Assembly (NCBI RefSeq): GCF_028561275.1
Contig: NZ_JAQQTF010000018.1
Coordinates: 124,001 to 188,000 of the forward strand
Source: Aureisphaera galaxeae
Lineage (GTDB): Bacteria; Bacteroidota; Bacteroidia; Flavobacteriales; Flavobacteriaceae
Length of the DNA: 64,000 nt
Direction of reading: 5' to 3'
Positions within the stretch are counted from its first letter, which is position 1. Each line of letters starts with the position of its first letter. The position numbers were made by a program, and so were the translations under genes. The notes beneath the pieces are model-generated. The model did no database searches. It saw nothing but the letters and a program-made list of their open reading frames with translations, and had not been told where the DNA came from. Positions 17,883-27,866 of the stretch are shown piece by piece.

Positions 17883-18251
17883 TTATCCTTCCAGTACGGG
17901 AGACTTCGGGAGAAAATTCAAATAGTAAACGATCGTCAGTAACACTAGAAACACTAGGGGTCGAATCACCTCGGCTAAAGGATCATTCACGATATGGGTG
18001 ATGATTGCTCCGGCCATAAGGATTGCTAACCCTATAAGTGATAACTTCAAGGTTTTGGGAATTAATAGCAGCACGGCCAAGAGCAATTCTAGCACACCTA
18101 TGAGGAGATGAAAGCCTTTGGGGTAACCCCAATTTTCAAACATTTGTACTACCGCTTCATGTGCCATTAACTTTCCGGAACTGGCTAGTAAAAAAGCAAT
18201 TGCGATAAGAATTCGTAAAATCCAACTGATGATTGTTTGTCCTTTTTTCAT
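17883..18251 (-). CDS. DoxX-family membrane protein
   Basis: A 122-residue protein with four membrane spans (ILRILIAIAFLLASSGKLMAH, LLIGVLELLLAVLLLIP, LSLIGLAILMAGAIITH, PLVFLVLLTIVYYL). The spacing and the early Ser-Gly-Lys-Leu are typical of the DoxX/DoxD-like family. Members are small quinone-linked or redox-related membrane proteins with poorly known roles. It is divergent from a winged-helix regulator that starts 66 bases away, which may control it. Confidence 0.8.
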   Translation of the reverse strand: MKKGQTIISWILRILIAIAFLLASSGKLMAHEAVVQMFENWGYPKGFHLLIGVLELLLAVLLLIPKTLKLSLIGLAILMAGAIITHIVNDPLAEVIRPLVFLVLLTIVYYLNFLPKSPVLEG

Positions 18252-18317
18252 TATCTTGTTTTTGGTTGAACGAAACTGTAAAAATCACCACGAAATCGGT
18301 GGAAAAACATTGGAAAA

Positions 18318-18773
18318 ATGACTGAAACTAAGCTGAAATTCCTACCTCGTGAGTCCATTCCTTTCCATGTATATGCCTTTCACCCGCGTAAAGGAAGCAT
18401 TACCGGAAATGGACTGGAAGAGATCTTTATGGAACCACGCTTAAAGGATCTATTCCATATTCTGCTACGGAACAAAGACGAAGTCGTAACCCGGGAGGAG
18501 CTCATGGAGTTTGTTTGGAAGGACACAGTGGTGACCGAAGATTCCATTTCGAAGGCAGTATCGGACCTCCGTAAGTTTTTTGACAAGCATGAAATCCACT
18601 GTGTCGCTATTATGACTGTGATAAAACGGGGATATGCCATGAAGATATTGGAATTACCGAAAAGGGATGGCCCTATACTATCGGGAAAAAACCTGCTGAA
18701 ATTCGCCATGTACAGCCTTGTGGTCTTTTCGGTTTTGGTCTTGCTTATCCGAGCCCTTCGATATGAGCAATAA
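18318..18773 (+). CDS. Membrane-tethered winged-helix transcription regulator (ToxR/CadC-like layout)
   Basis: The 151-residue protein has an OmpR-type winged helix at about residues 25-110: LKDLFHILLRNKDEVVTREELMEFVWKD, then SISKAVSDLRKFF as the recognition helix and VIKRGYAMKI as the wing. A single membrane span follows (LLKFAMYSLVVFSVLVLLI), with almost nothing outside. This is the layout of ToxR or CadC without the sensing domain, so it may depend on a partner protein. It diverges from the DoxX gene and precedes polA by 87 bases. The DNA target is unknown. Confidence 0.75.
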   Translation: MTETKLKFLPRESIPFHVYAFHPRKGSITGNGLEEIFMEPRLKDLFHILLRNKDEVVTREELMEFVWKDTVVTEDSISKAVSDLRKFFDKHEIHCVAIMTVIKRGYAMKILELPKRDGPILSGKNLLKFAMYSLVVFSVLVLLIRALRYEQ

Positions 18774-18860
18774 GCTTCGAAAAATTTAGAATTGCCTTTC
18801 AATAAATTTCTACGCCCCAAGGAAGTTTTGTAGTTTTAGACATTACAATAAAAGCAACCT

Positions 18861-21701
18861 ATGTCCGACCAAAAACGACTCTTTTTAGTAGATGCCTACG
18901 CACTCATTTTCCGTGGGTACTACGCCTTCATAAAAAACCCAAGAATCAATTCCAAAGGGACCGACACCTCAGCCATTTTAGGGTTCATGAACTCTTTATT
19001 GGATGTTATAAAAAGGGAGCGCCCCGACCATTTGGCTGTGTGTTTCGATAAAGGCGGAAGTGTAGCCCGAAACGAGCTTTTTCCCGAATACAAGGCCAAC
19101 AGGGATGAAACCCCAGAGGCTATTAAAATTGCGGTACCCTACATTGAAAAGATACTGAACGCCATGAACATCCCAATCATGGTGAAGGAAGGCTTTGAGG
19201 CGGACGATATCATAGGAACACTGGCCAAAAAAGCGGAAAAGCAAGGCTATAAGACCTTTATGGTAACCCCAGATAAGGACTTCGCTCAATTGGTTTCAGA
19301 AAATATATTCATGTACCGACCCGTATTTGGTGGAGGCTATGAAACTTGGGGCATTCCCGAAGTACAGGCCAAGTTCGAAGTGGAAAATCCTTTACAGGTG
19401 ATCGACTTTTTGGGAATGATGGGAGACAGTGCCGATAACATCCCGGGATTGCCAGGTGTAGGTGAAAAAACAGCAAAGAAGTTCTTGGCACAGTTTGGTT
19501 CTATGGAAGAGCTGCTGGACAATACGGACCAATTAAAAGGGAAGATGAAGGAGAAGGTGGAAGCTTCTAAAGAATTAGGAATGCTTTCCAAGGAATTGGC
19601 CCGTATCATGCTGGACGTACCCGTAGAATTCGATGAAAAAGACTTCGAGATGTGCGATCCCGACATTAAAGGGGTTACCGAAGTTTTTGAGGAATTGGAA
19701 TTCCGTAGGCTTACCGAAAACTTTATGAAGACCTTCGCTCCAGATGCACAGCCTGTTGCTACAACTGGCGCGACCAAAAAGGAAGCACCAAAAACCACAG
19801 CCAAGAAAACCACGGCAGGTGCCGGACAGTTCTCTTTATTTGGTGGTGATGGCGAAGCCACAGAAGAAAGTCAGGCATTTAGCTCTAGAAATACCGCCAA
19901 AGATATTTCCCACTTCTATCAAACAGTACAACCTGGATTGGGAACCAAATTATTCATGGACCAGCTCATGAAACAATCTTCGGTCTGTTTCGATACCGAA
20001 ACCACTGGACTCAATCCTATTACAGCCGAATTGGTCGGAGTTGCTTTCTCTTGGGAAGCAGGTAAAGGGTTTTATATTCCCGTTCCTGAAGGAAGGGAAG
20101 CCGCTCAAGAAGTTGTAGAAATCCTGAGACCTTTCTTTGAAGATGAAAACATCCAAAAAATTGGACAGAACTTAAAATACGACATCAAAGTACTATCCAA
20201 GTATGGCATAACCGTGAAAGGTAAGTTGTTCGATACCATGTTGGCACATTACCTTATTAATCCAGACATGCGGCACAATATGGACGTACTGGCCGAAACC
20301 TATCTCAACTATACCCCAATTTCCATTACCGAGCTTATCGGAAAAAAAGGAAAGAATCAGTTGTCCATGAGACAGGTTCCTATGGCCCAGCAAACGGAAT
20401 ATGCAGTAGAAGATGCCGATATAACCCTTCAGCTAAAGGAACATTTTGAAAAGGAATTGGGCGAAGCCAATACCCAGAAACTATTTGATGAAATAGAAGT
20501 TCCGCTATTGCGTGTCTTGGCTGATATGGAGTTGGAGGGAATCAATCTGGACAAAGGTTTTTTGGAAAACCTTTCCCAAGAATTGAAAAGTGATATTAAA
20601 AAACTGGAAGCCGATATTTACGAATCGGCCGGGGAAGAATTCAATATTGCCTCACCCCGACAATTGGGAGAGATTCTCTTCGGAAAGATGAAATTGGTAG
20701 ACAAACCAAAAAAGACCAAAACGGGTCAATATTCCACAGCAGAAGATGTGTTGTCCTACTTGGCCAAAGACCATAAAATCATTGCCGATGTATTGGCCTA
20801 CCGTGGTTTGACCAAGTTGAAATCGACTTACGTAGATGCCTTACCGGAACAGGTGGACGAAAATACCCATCATGTGCATACCGACTATATGCAGACGGTA
20901 GCCGCTACAGGACGATTGAGTAGTAACAACCCGAACCTGCAAAACATCCCGATACGAACGGAAAGAGGGCGACAAGTGCGAAAGGCCTTTGTCCCTCGGG
21001 ATAAGGATCACATCTTATTGGCGGCGGATTACAGTCAGATAGAACTTCGAATCATTGCTGCCCTTAGTGACGAGGAAAACATGATTAAGGCTTTCCAAAA
21101 TGGAGAAGACATTCACGCTTCCACAGCGGCCAAGGTATTCAACGTGCCTATTGATGAAGTAACCCGCGAGCAGCGAGGCAATGCCAAAACAGTGAACTTT
21201 GGGATTATCTATGGCGTATCTGCTTTTGGATTGAGCAACCAAACCGATCTTTCCCGTACCGAAGCCAAGGAGCTGATAGAAACCTATTACAGAACCTACC
21301 CCAAGCTTCGAGATTATATGAGCGATCAGGTAGATTTTGCACGGGATAATGGCTATGTACAAACAGTGTTGGGAAGAAGGCGTTACCTAAAGGATATCAA
21401 TTCCCGAAATGCTGTTGTAAGAGGTGCGGCAGAACGAAATGCCGTGAATGCACCCATTCAAGGAAGTGCAGCCGACATTATTAAGATTGCCATGATCAAT
21501 ATTCACAAGAAATTGGAAGAAGGCGATTTTAAGAGCAAAATGCTATTGCAGGTGCATGATGAATTGGTATTCGATGCCTACAAACCGGAATTGGAAAAAC
21601 TTCAGAAGATGATCAAGGAGGAAATGGAAAACGCCTATAAAATGAGTGTCCCCCTTGATGTAGAAATAGGTTTGGGTGAGAACTGGTTAGAGGCGCATTA
21701 A
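18861..21701 (+). CDS. polA: DNA polymerase I
   Basis: The 946-residue enzyme fills gaps and removes RNA primers. The 5'-3' exonuclease domain is at the N-terminus (LFLVDAYALIFRGYYAF, GFEADDIIGTLA, DSADNIPGLPGVGEKTA). The 3'-5' exonuclease retains its first acidic motif in CFDTETTGL near residue 376, so proofreading is probably intact. The polymerase motifs are DYSQIELRIIAALSDEE, RGNAKTVNFGIIYG and LLQVHDELVFD. A low-complexity Lys/Thr/Ala linker (about residues 297-330) separates the first two domains. TAGTTTTA at 18831, one base from the promoter consensus, is a possible promoter. Confidence 0.98.
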   Translation: MSDQKRLFLVDAYALIFRGYYAFIKNPRINSKGTDTSAILGFMNSLLDVIKRERPDHLAVCFDKGGSVARNELFPEYKANRDETPEAIKIAVPYIEKILNAMNIPIMVKEGFEADDIIGTLAKKAEKQGYKTFMVTPDKDFAQLVSENIFMYRPVFGGGYETWGIPEVQAKFEVENPLQVIDFLGMMGDSADNIPGLPGVGEKTAKKFLAQFGSMEELLDNTDQLKGKMKEKVEASKELGMLSKELARIMLDVPVEFDEKDFEMCDPDIKGVTEVFEELEFRRLTENFMKTFAPDAQPVATTGATKKEAPKTTAKKTTAGAGQFSLFGGDGEATEESQAFSSRNTAKDISHFYQTVQPGLGTKLFMDQLMKQSSVCFDTETTGLNPITAELVGVAFSWEAGKGFYIPVPEGREAAQEVVEILRPFFEDENIQKIGQNLKYDIKVLSKYGITVKGKLFDTMLAHYLINPDMRHNMDVLAETYLNYTPISITELIGKKGKNQLSMRQVPMAQQTEYAVEDADITLQLKEHFEKELGEANTQKLFDEIEVPLLRVLADMELEGINLDKGFLENLSQELKSDIKKLEADIYESAGEEFNIASPRQLGEILFGKMKLVDKPKKTKTGQYSTAEDVLSYLAKDHKIIADVLAYRGLTKLKSTYVDALPEQVDENTHHVHTDYMQTVAATGRLSSNNPNLQNIPIRTERGRQVRKAFVPRDKDHILLAADYSQIELRIIAALSDEENMIKAFQNGEDIHASTAAKVFNVPIDEVTREQRGNAKTVNFGIIYGVSAFGLSNQTDLSRTEAKELIETYYRTYPKLRDYMSDQVDFARDNGYVQTVLGRRRYLKDINSRNAVVRGAAERNAVNAPIQGSAADIIKIAMINIHKKLEEGDFKSKMLLQVHDELVFDAYKPELEKLQKMIKEEMENAYKMSVPLDVEIGLGENWLEAH

Positions 21702-21932
21702 AAGAGCCGAAAGCAAATTGCCTCCGGCTCACACTTAGTAACTACAACCTAACATTTACATCGGGTTCATACACATGGAATGATCCCGAAATGCAAGTTG
21801 TCCTTTTAATGCTGAAAGTCCTTCCCTCTTCAGCATCAATACAAATAAAGGCCAATTATGGCTTCAAAAAAACAAGTATGTGTCGGGATTAATTAATGTT
21901 GATTCGACTTTCAAGAATACGAGGTTATGAAA

Positions 21933-22409
21933 TCAATGAAGAGGAGTCGTCCGATCGAACAAAATGTTGAGATTTCCGAACAATGTATCTGTCCTTTGCA
22001 CACGCAAATCCACCCCTTCGAAGGTATAAGGCCATCGGTATTCCATGCCATCGTTACGGTCAAATAAAACCAGGACATCTCCGTCTTCTGTCCAAATGCC
22101 ACTACTATATGCATGGGGGAAAAAACAATTAAACTCCAATCCTCCATTCACCTCGGCAACCTCATTGGTTCTATATGAATAGAAAAAATTACTACTTAGA
22201 TTTAGGGCCCATTCAACGCAATTGGGCAACTCTTCCATTAAATTTGTAGAAGCCACCCCGTCTCCATTAATGTCCATAGGAGTTTCCATTTCGCCCTCTA
22301 TCATAACATAGCTCCCCTTTAGGGTGACCTTTTGTTTTCCTCTTTGAACATCGTCATTACTACAAGCGAAAAGAAGGAATGGTATTGAAAATAGAAGAAG
22401 TCTTTTCAT
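21933..22409 (-). CDS. Small lipoprotein of unknown function
   Basis: I place the start at 22409 (MKRLLLFSIPFLLFAC), where a lipoprotein signal with Cys16 begins; the longer frame adds 48 unlikely residues. The mature part is about 140 residues and contains DINGDGVAST, the kind of acidic segment seen in calcium-binding or lipocalin-like flavobacterial lipoproteins. I do not recognise the family. It stands alone between polA and the divergent SLC13 transporter, with TTATTTTG just upstream on the minus strand as a weak promoter candidate. Confidence 0.65.
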   Translation of the reverse strand: MKRLLLFSIPFLLFACSNDDVQRGKQKVTLKGSYVMIEGEMETPMDINGDGVASTNLMEELPNCVEWALNLSSNFFYSYRTNEVAEVNGGLEFNCFFPHAYSSGIWTEDGDVLVLFDRNDGMEYRWPYTFEGVDLRVQRTDTLFGNLNILFDRTTPLH

Positions 22410-22500
22410 GGAAGGTTGTTTTCTATTCACAAAATAAACATTCTCGTTCATCTTTTGTTGGAAAAGCACCCAATTTTCATAAATATAGACCATCTTGCCC

Positions 22501-22533
22501 CATTGCGATGGAATATTTATCTTCATCGCAATG
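22501..22533 (+). promoter_or_regulatory. Perfect inverted repeat covering the SLC13 start codon
   Basis: CATTGCGATG (22501-22510) and CATCGCAATG (22524-22533) are perfect complements across a 13-base AT-rich spacer. The last three bases of the right arm are the ATG. If transcribed, it would form a hairpin hiding the start; as DNA it could be an operator. Confidence 0.6.
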
Positions 22534-23976
22534 AATTCGTATCCATTATACAAGCGCCTTGCTTTCCTATCGGGGCCTCTTTTGTTTGCTATCCTATACT
22601 TCTATCCAGGCACAATCGTCTCTTCGGAAATCGATACCGTCGTCGCTGTCGCGGCTTGGATGATCGTTTGGTGGATAAGCGAAGCGGTTTCTATTTCTGT
22701 TACGGCCTTATTGCCACTGGCCCTTTTCCCCTTGGTAGGGATTATGGATATTAAATCGGTAGCGGGCAATTACGCCAATCCCATTGTGTATTTATTCTTT
22801 GGAGGCTTTGTCATTGCCTTGGCCTTGGAAAAGGTACAACTCCACAAACGAATCGCCCTTTCCATACTGAAGATTACCGGGGTGAAGGCCAACGGAATCA
22901 TCTTCGGATTTATGTTGGCTACTGCCTTGATGAGTATGTGGATTTCGAACACTGCGAGCACCGTGGTAATGTTGCCCATAGCCGTATCTGTAATCATGCT
23001 GTTGATGAATGACCGCGACGGATTCACTAAAAACGATCAGAATTTTGCCTTGGCTATTATGTTGGGGATTGCTTTTTCCGCCAATATTGGTGGAATGGCG
23101 ACGCTTATTGGCACACCTCCCAATAGTGTGATGTTAGCTTTTCTGAATGAAGAATACCAAATAGACATAGGGTTCTTTCAATGGATGAAAATGGGTGTTC
23201 CCTTTGCTGCCGTTATGTTGCTCATTGCCTACGCTTGTATCGTATATATATTCTTTCCGAATCGATTGGAGAAAATCCAATCTTCTGGAGACATCATTTC
23301 TAACGAACTGAAAAAGCTCGGACCCATTTCCAAAGACGAAAAAGTGGTACTTGCCATATTCCTTCTTACGGCAATCGCATGGATGTTTCGTGGAAGTTTA
23401 AATCAATGGTTCCCCAACCTGAAACTCACCGATACAACCATAAGTATGATAGCTGCCGTTGCTATGTTCGTGGTGCCCCTTAATTTCACAAAAGGAGAAT
23501 TTCCCTTGCAATGGGAGGATACCCAAAAATTACCTTGGGGCATCCTTGTGCTCTTTGGAGGCGGATTGGCCCTGGCTTCTGGACTCACACAAGCTGGCTT
23601 TATCGATCTTATTGGGGATTATATTTCTTCCAAAGTCCATTGGAGCGTTTTTGTTGTCACCGCAGTGCTCATTGGGCTCATGCTTTTCATGACGGAACTC
23701 ATGAGCAATGTGGCTTTGGTGACCATTCTTGTCCCCTTGGTCGTAGGGATCGCCATTGGCCTCGACACTCCCATTCTGGAGATGGTTATTCCCGTAACCT
23801 TGGCTTCCAGTTGCGCATTCATGCTGCCCATGGCGACTCCGCCCAATGCCATCGTGTTTGCCAGTGGACATATAAAGGTGCATCAAATGGCACGTGTTGG
23901 TATCGTGCTCAACCTTATTTCCATAGGTCTGCTCATTGCCCTTACCTATTTTATTATCCCAGGATTGTTTTCCTAG
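22531..23976 (+). CDS. SLC13/DASS-family sodium:anion symporter
   Basis: A 481-residue membrane protein with about 11-12 spans. The two Ser-Asn-Thr-like motifs of the divalent anion:sodium symporter family are visible in MWISNTASTVVMLPI and MTELMSNVALVTILVPL. LASSCAFMLPMATPPNAIVFASG is the conserved last core segment. The family imports dicarboxylates such as succinate, citrate, phosphate or sulfate with sodium; the exact anion is not clear. The start is ATG 22531; a TTG at 22495 would add an odd His/Cys-rich tail. A terminator follows at 24041. Confidence 0.9.
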   Translation: MNSYPLYKRLAFLSGPLLFAILYFYPGTIVSSEIDTVVAVAAWMIVWWISEAVSISVTALLPLALFPLVGIMDIKSVAGNYANPIVYLFFGGFVIALALEKVQLHKRIALSILKITGVKANGIIFGFMLATALMSMWISNTASTVVMLPIAVSVIMLLMNDRDGFTKNDQNFALAIMLGIAFSANIGGMATLIGTPPNSVMLAFLNEEYQIDIGFFQWMKMGVPFAAVMLLIAYACIVYIFFPNRLEKIQSSGDIISNELKKLGPISKDEKVVLAIFLLTAIAWMFRGSLNQWFPNLKLTDTTISMIAAVAMFVVPLNFTKGEFPLQWEDTQKLPWGILVLFGGGLALASGLTQAGFIDLIGDYISSKVHWSVFVVTAVLIGLMLFMTELMSNVALVTILVPLVVGIAIGLDTPILEMVIPVTLASSCAFMLPMATPPNAIVFASGHIKVHQMARVGIVLNLISIGLLIALTYFIIPGLFS

Positions 23977-24040
23977 AATACCTGAACCAATATTTAGGTC
24001 TTACCGCTGTCACCTCGAGCAGACAGAACCCAACAATAAA

Positions 24041-24063
24041 AAAGCCCCCGAATCGAGGGCTTT
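24041..24063. terminator. Bidirectional terminator between SLC13 and DUF5916 genes
   Basis: AAAGCCC pairs with GGGCTTT around a nine-base loop, with A and T runs outside. It lies between convergent genes. Confidence 0.7.
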
Positions 24064-24107
24064 CCAAAAATTAACCGATATATGAATACACCGCTCGATG
24101 TCGTTCC

Positions 24108-26804
24108 TTACAGAACGAATCGATAGGTTGCCTTAATCAAAAATGTATTTTGGGGACGGGCACCGAACAACTGATTGTCGATAATTTCACCAAAATCGTT
24201 GTTTACATCGCCCAATCCAGTAATTCCTTGCGACCAAACCAAGAAAATTTCAGATCCTGGAATATATTCCCAACGTACTACCAGGTTACTTCGAAACTGC
24301 ACGAAGGCAAAATCGGGATTCCCGAAAGCATAATCAGTTTCACCATCCCTATCTTCATCCACGAAATAAGCATCGTCTGCTTCACCAAATGAAATCTGGT
24401 TATTATCGAACCAAGTTACCCGTTCGTTCAAATCGCTCGCTACAGGATCGTTCACATAATTGAAATTGGAGAACTTCGCCTTAAAAATAAAGGGCTGTCC
24501 ATAATACTGTATCGTAAGGTTGGGATTAATGTTATAGTTCACCCGAAGTGTAGTACTCAAAGATTCGTTATCGATCTCTCCTAAAATATACCTTGGTGTT
24601 CCGTTGAAATCAGTTTCGGTTACGTACTGTGTTTTATTAGGATTTACTTCAAACTCATTGATCAAGGAAAGACTCAATGTATTTAAAGGTTGATAGAAGA
24701 ATCGAAGCACATATCGCTGGAAAGAGAAGTTGTTCTGCGTCGCACTAGAATACACATATCCTGCGTGCATATTGAACTTTTTTCTAGAATCGGTTCCCGA
24801 GAACAAGAACACAAAATTCTCATCATTCCATCGCCATCTAGGACCTCCCCTAAGTACGGTATTACTGAAAATTCTCGGTTTGTGACCAAAACCAGCCTCA
24901 CTCCACCAGTTATTCTTCCAGTTTACAAATCCATTGATTTCGTACTGAATTCGGTTGTAGTTCCCATCGAAATCATACTGGGTAAACTGATTGACACCTA
25001 CATTTGCCTGTCGGAACCAGCTCGTAGGTTTATTCCACAGTCGGCGAATATTGGCATACTGGGTTATTTGATCGGCTTGACGCAAAAACCCAATATCGTT
25101 CAACTCTAATTCTGGCGAACGGAAATTACCTCCAACATTGTAACGCCAATTTCCACCACCGCCCTTTCCAATCTCGAAACTACCTCCAGTTCCTGTTAGA
25201 GAGGTTTTGGTAGGATCTACTTCCACGTGACCCGCATCGGTACGTTGAAAAAGGTGTGTTAACGAACGCTGGGTGGCTTCTATGGCTTCCTCACTTCCAT
25301 TTACATTACTGAAGGTAAATTTCCCTGTCGCATAATATCTTCTTTCTTTCCAGTTGTGGCGAAAATCGACCCCACCGGTAAAGGCGCTTTCCCGAAGGAA
25401 ATCCAGATCACCTTCTATATTTCGCTTGGTGAAGGTGGCAATTCCACCCACAAAGCTATTATTGTCGTTAAAGTCTTGCTGCAGTCGCATTACTGAATAG
25501 CTGGTAAGGGGTTCTACCAATTCTTCCCGTTCTTCACCCACCTCATCCAGATTATCCAACACGTCCTGTCGATTATCCAATTCAATTTTTGCGTATTCCT
25601 TATCGGTGATACTCTGCAAGGCTCCAATGGACAGTCCTTTCTTCGTCTTTCCACTGAATTTGGCCGCTCCCAAAATCGTTGTGTTCACAGGGAAATCTTC
25701 GAATTCCCCTTTACCTCCATCGGCCGTGGTGAATCCTTGAGGAGTACGTCCAATACGACGTGAGAAGAAAAGGTTATCCGCTCCACCTCCTACACGAAAA
25801 TCGAATACATTCTTGTTTTCTACGAAGAAGGGACGGCGTTCCTGAAAGAATATTTCGAATCCGTCTAAAGCAATAGCGCCTGGATCGGCATCTACCTGTC
25901 CAAAATCTGGATTCACGGTAAGATCGAGGGTAAGATCGTTTGTGATTCCAATTTTGGCATCCAATCCGCCCGTGAACTTGGTGTCCGATCCATCGCGGAA
26001 TGGATTCCCAGGTTCTTCCTCGAAGGTATCCAATTGAGCCACCGTATACGGCTGAATCTCCAATTGTTTTTGGGGCTTAATCCCTTTAATTCCCCTTAAA
26101 ATTCCAAATTCGCTTACCCATCCCGGAGGGTTCGCCGGTAAGGGTTGCCATAACGAACGCTCTTCATTCCTAAAATAACGTCGGGTAGACTGTATCCCCC
26201 ATTCCTGTTCCTCATCATTCCCAAAACGTAACTGACTAAGGGGAATTCGCATCTCTGCTGTCCAACCATCACTATCGATCGCGGTACTTAAATACCAAAT
26301 AGGATTCCAACTATCATCGAAATTCCCATTGTTGGAAATGAATTCATCTCCTTTTACCCCAGAAACGGATGCCGTGAAGGAAAACCCACTCCGATCGTCA
26401 TTATAGCTATCTATATTAATCTCTACCCAATCCCCTGGAAAGTCGTCTCGACGTCCCATCCGTTTTTCTATGGTCGAGGGATCTGCCTGATAGCATTTAA
26501 AGGCTACATATAGGTTCTTATCATCGTAGGCAATTTTCATTTTGGTTTGCTCGGTGGGTGCAGTACCAACATCGGGTTGAAACTCGACATAGTCGGTAGT
26601 CCACTCCACAACATCCCAAGCCGATTCATCCAAAACCCCATCTATAGTGATTCCAGGGGTTCCTGCAATAGAGGCCGTGGTGTAGGTTCTTTTTTCATAA
26701 GAAACTTGTGCTGTTGAATCTTGTGTTGTGGTGTTTTCGGTCTGTGAAAAAGCCAAAATTGGTAGAAGAAAAAGTACCAATAGTGGTAATTTGCTGATAG
26801 TCAT
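24108..26804 (-). CDS. DUF5916 protein: CBM9-like domain plus outer-membrane barrel
   Basis: The 898-residue protein has a signal peptide ending near AFSQ. Residues about 45-235 form a carbohydrate-binding module 9-like domain (ITIDGVLDESAWD, YDDKNLYVAFKCYQ, GWTAEMRIPLSQLRFG). The long remainder is rich in alternating aromatic beta strands with FFQERRPFFVE near residue 320, and ends in Leu after KATYRFVL, as expected for a barrel in the outer membrane. This is the DUF5916 architecture common in Bacteroidota. Its role is not established; binding or passage of a glycan or glycoprotein is plausible. It stands alone. Confidence 0.8.
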   Translation of the reverse strand: MTISKLPLLVLFLLPILAFSQTENTTTQDSTAQVSYEKRTYTTASIAGTPGITIDGVLDESAWDVVEWTTDYVEFQPDVGTAPTEQTKMKIAYDDKNLYVAFKCYQADPSTIEKRMGRRDDFPGDWVEINIDSYNDDRSGFSFTASVSGVKGDEFISNNGNFDDSWNPIWYLSTAIDSDGWTAEMRIPLSQLRFGNDEEQEWGIQSTRRYFRNEERSLWQPLPANPPGWVSEFGILRGIKGIKPQKQLEIQPYTVAQLDTFEEEPGNPFRDGSDTKFTGGLDAKIGITNDLTLDLTVNPDFGQVDADPGAIALDGFEIFFQERRPFFVENKNVFDFRVGGGADNLFFSRRIGRTPQGFTTADGGKGEFEDFPVNTTILGAAKFSGKTKKGLSIGALQSITDKEYAKIELDNRQDVLDNLDEVGEEREELVEPLTSYSVMRLQQDFNDNNSFVGGIATFTKRNIEGDLDFLRESAFTGGVDFRHNWKERRYYATGKFTFSNVNGSEEAIEATQRSLTHLFQRTDAGHVEVDPTKTSLTGTGGSFEIGKGGGGNWRYNVGGNFRSPELELNDIGFLRQADQITQYANIRRLWNKPTSWFRQANVGVNQFTQYDFDGNYNRIQYEINGFVNWKNNWWSEAGFGHKPRIFSNTVLRGGPRWRWNDENFVFLFSGTDSRKKFNMHAGYVYSSATQNNFSFQRYVLRFFYQPLNTLSLSLINEFEVNPNKTQYVTETDFNGTPRYILGEIDNESLSTTLRVNYNINPNLTIQYYGQPFIFKAKFSNFNYVNDPVASDLNERVTWFDNNQISFGEADDAYFVDEDRDGETDYAFGNPDFAFVQFRSNLVVRWEYIPGSEIFLVWSQGITGLGDVNNDFGEIIDNQLFGARPQNTFLIKATYRFVL

Positions 26805-26940
26805 GGTTGTTAGTCGTTTTGTCTGATTGATGAATTATAGACATAATTTACGCAAGCATGTGACAGATTTCTTTGTTAATTAGCATATGTTTAACTTTTC
26901 TGGGGCTTCCTGAGGCCCTTCAAAAAAAGGTCTCCATCTA

Positions 26941-26970
26941 TTGTTATTCAAATAAATAACATTACCTTTG
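26941..26970 (+). promoter_or_regulatory. Promoter of the rplM-rpsI operon
   Basis: TTG (26941-26943), 19 bases, then TACCTTTG (26963-26970) match the Bacteroidota consensus closely. The start of transcription should be about 7 bases later, giving a leader of roughly 45 bases before the ATG at 27025. Confidence 0.8.
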
Positions 26971-27024
26971 CACCCCTTTTTGAAGGGAAAATCAATGTTT
27001 AATTCAACAAGAGACAAAAAACTT

Positions 27025-27480
27025 ATGGATACATTAAGTTACAAAACAGTATCTGCTAACAGCGCCACTGTAAACAAAGAGTGGGTTTTGGTAGATGCGG
27101 ACGGGCAAGCATTGGGTCGTCTAGCCAGCGAGGTTGCTAAATTGCTTCGCGGTAAACACAAGCCAAACTTTACTCCTCACGTAGACTGTGGTGATAATGT
27201 GGTGGTTACTAATGCTGCAAAAATCAAATTATCAGGAAAAAAATGGACCGACAAGGAGTACATCCGTCACACGGGCTACCCGGGTGGACAGCGTTCTTTG
27301 ACCGCTCAGGAATTGTACGACAAAGATCCTGCTAGATTGGTAGAAAAGGCAGTAAAAGGAATGTTGCCTAAGAACAAATTGGGAGCGGCTCTTTTCAGAA
27401 ACCTACGTGTATATGTAGGTGCAGAGCACGACCAAGAGGCACAAAAACCAAAAGTAATTAACCTTAACGACAGCAAGTAA
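27025..27480 (+). CDS. rplM: 50S ribosomal protein L13
   Basis: The 151-residue protein is a large-subunit component. [37 protein letters not shown] and the HTGYPGG block are characteristic. I start at ATG 27025 (MDTLSYK) because the longer frame begins inside the promoter box. The stop TAA shares its last A with the ATG of rpsI, so the two are translationally coupled. Confidence 0.98.
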   Translation: MDTLSYKTVSANSATVNKEWVLVDADGQALGRLASEVAKLLRGKHKPNFTPHVDCGDNVVVTNAAKIKLSGKKWTDKEYIRHTGYPGGQRSLTAQELYDKDPARLVEKAVKGMLPKNKLGAALFRNLRVYVGAEHDQEAQKPKVINLNDSK

Positions 27481-27866
27481 TGGAGACCATACATAAAATT
27501 GGAAGAAGAAAAACCGCTGTTGCCCGTATCTATGTTTCTGAAGGAAAAGGAAACATTACGGTAAACAACCGCGAACTAGATAACTATTTCACAACAGGAA
27601 CCCTACGTTACAAAGTAAACCAGCCGTTGGCTTTAACCGACAACGAAGGCACTTATGATATTAAAGTAAACGTATACGGTGGAGGAATTACTGGACAGGC
27701 AGAAGCAGTTCGCTTGGCCATTTCCCGTGCCCTTTGTGAGATCAACGAAGAATACAGAACTGTATTGAAGCCAGAAGGATTGCTAACAAGAGATCCAAGA
27801 ATGGTAGAGCGTAAGAAATTCGGACAGAAGAAAGCTCGTAAGAAATTCCAGTTCTCTAAACGTTAA
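27480..27866 (+). CDS. rpsI: 30S ribosomal protein S9
   Basis: A 128-residue small-subunit protein. IGRRKTAVARIYV at the start, GGGITGQAEAVRLAISRAL in the middle and the basic tail ending in KKFQFSKR are diagnostic; the C-terminal Arg normally reaches the P-site tRNA. It overlaps rplM by one base (TAATG). It is followed by a hairpin at 27882 and a 175-base gap before rpsB. Confidence 0.98.
   Translation: METIHKIGRRKTAVARIYVSEGKGNITVNNRELDNYFTTGTLRYKVNQPLALTDNEGTYDIKVNVYGGGITGQAEAVRLAISRALCEINEEYRTVLKPEGLLTRDPRMVERKKFGQKKARKKFQFSKR

Noticed and set aside
23511-24074. 187-codon frame inside and beyond the SLC13 gene
   Set aside because: It is a shifted-frame shadow of a strongly supported transporter, runs through its terminator, and has a His/Cys/Trp-rich composition unlike a real protein.
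26968-27024. Longer start for rplM
   Set aside because: The extra codons start within the TACCTTTG promoter box, and the conserved L13 N-terminus begins at 27025.
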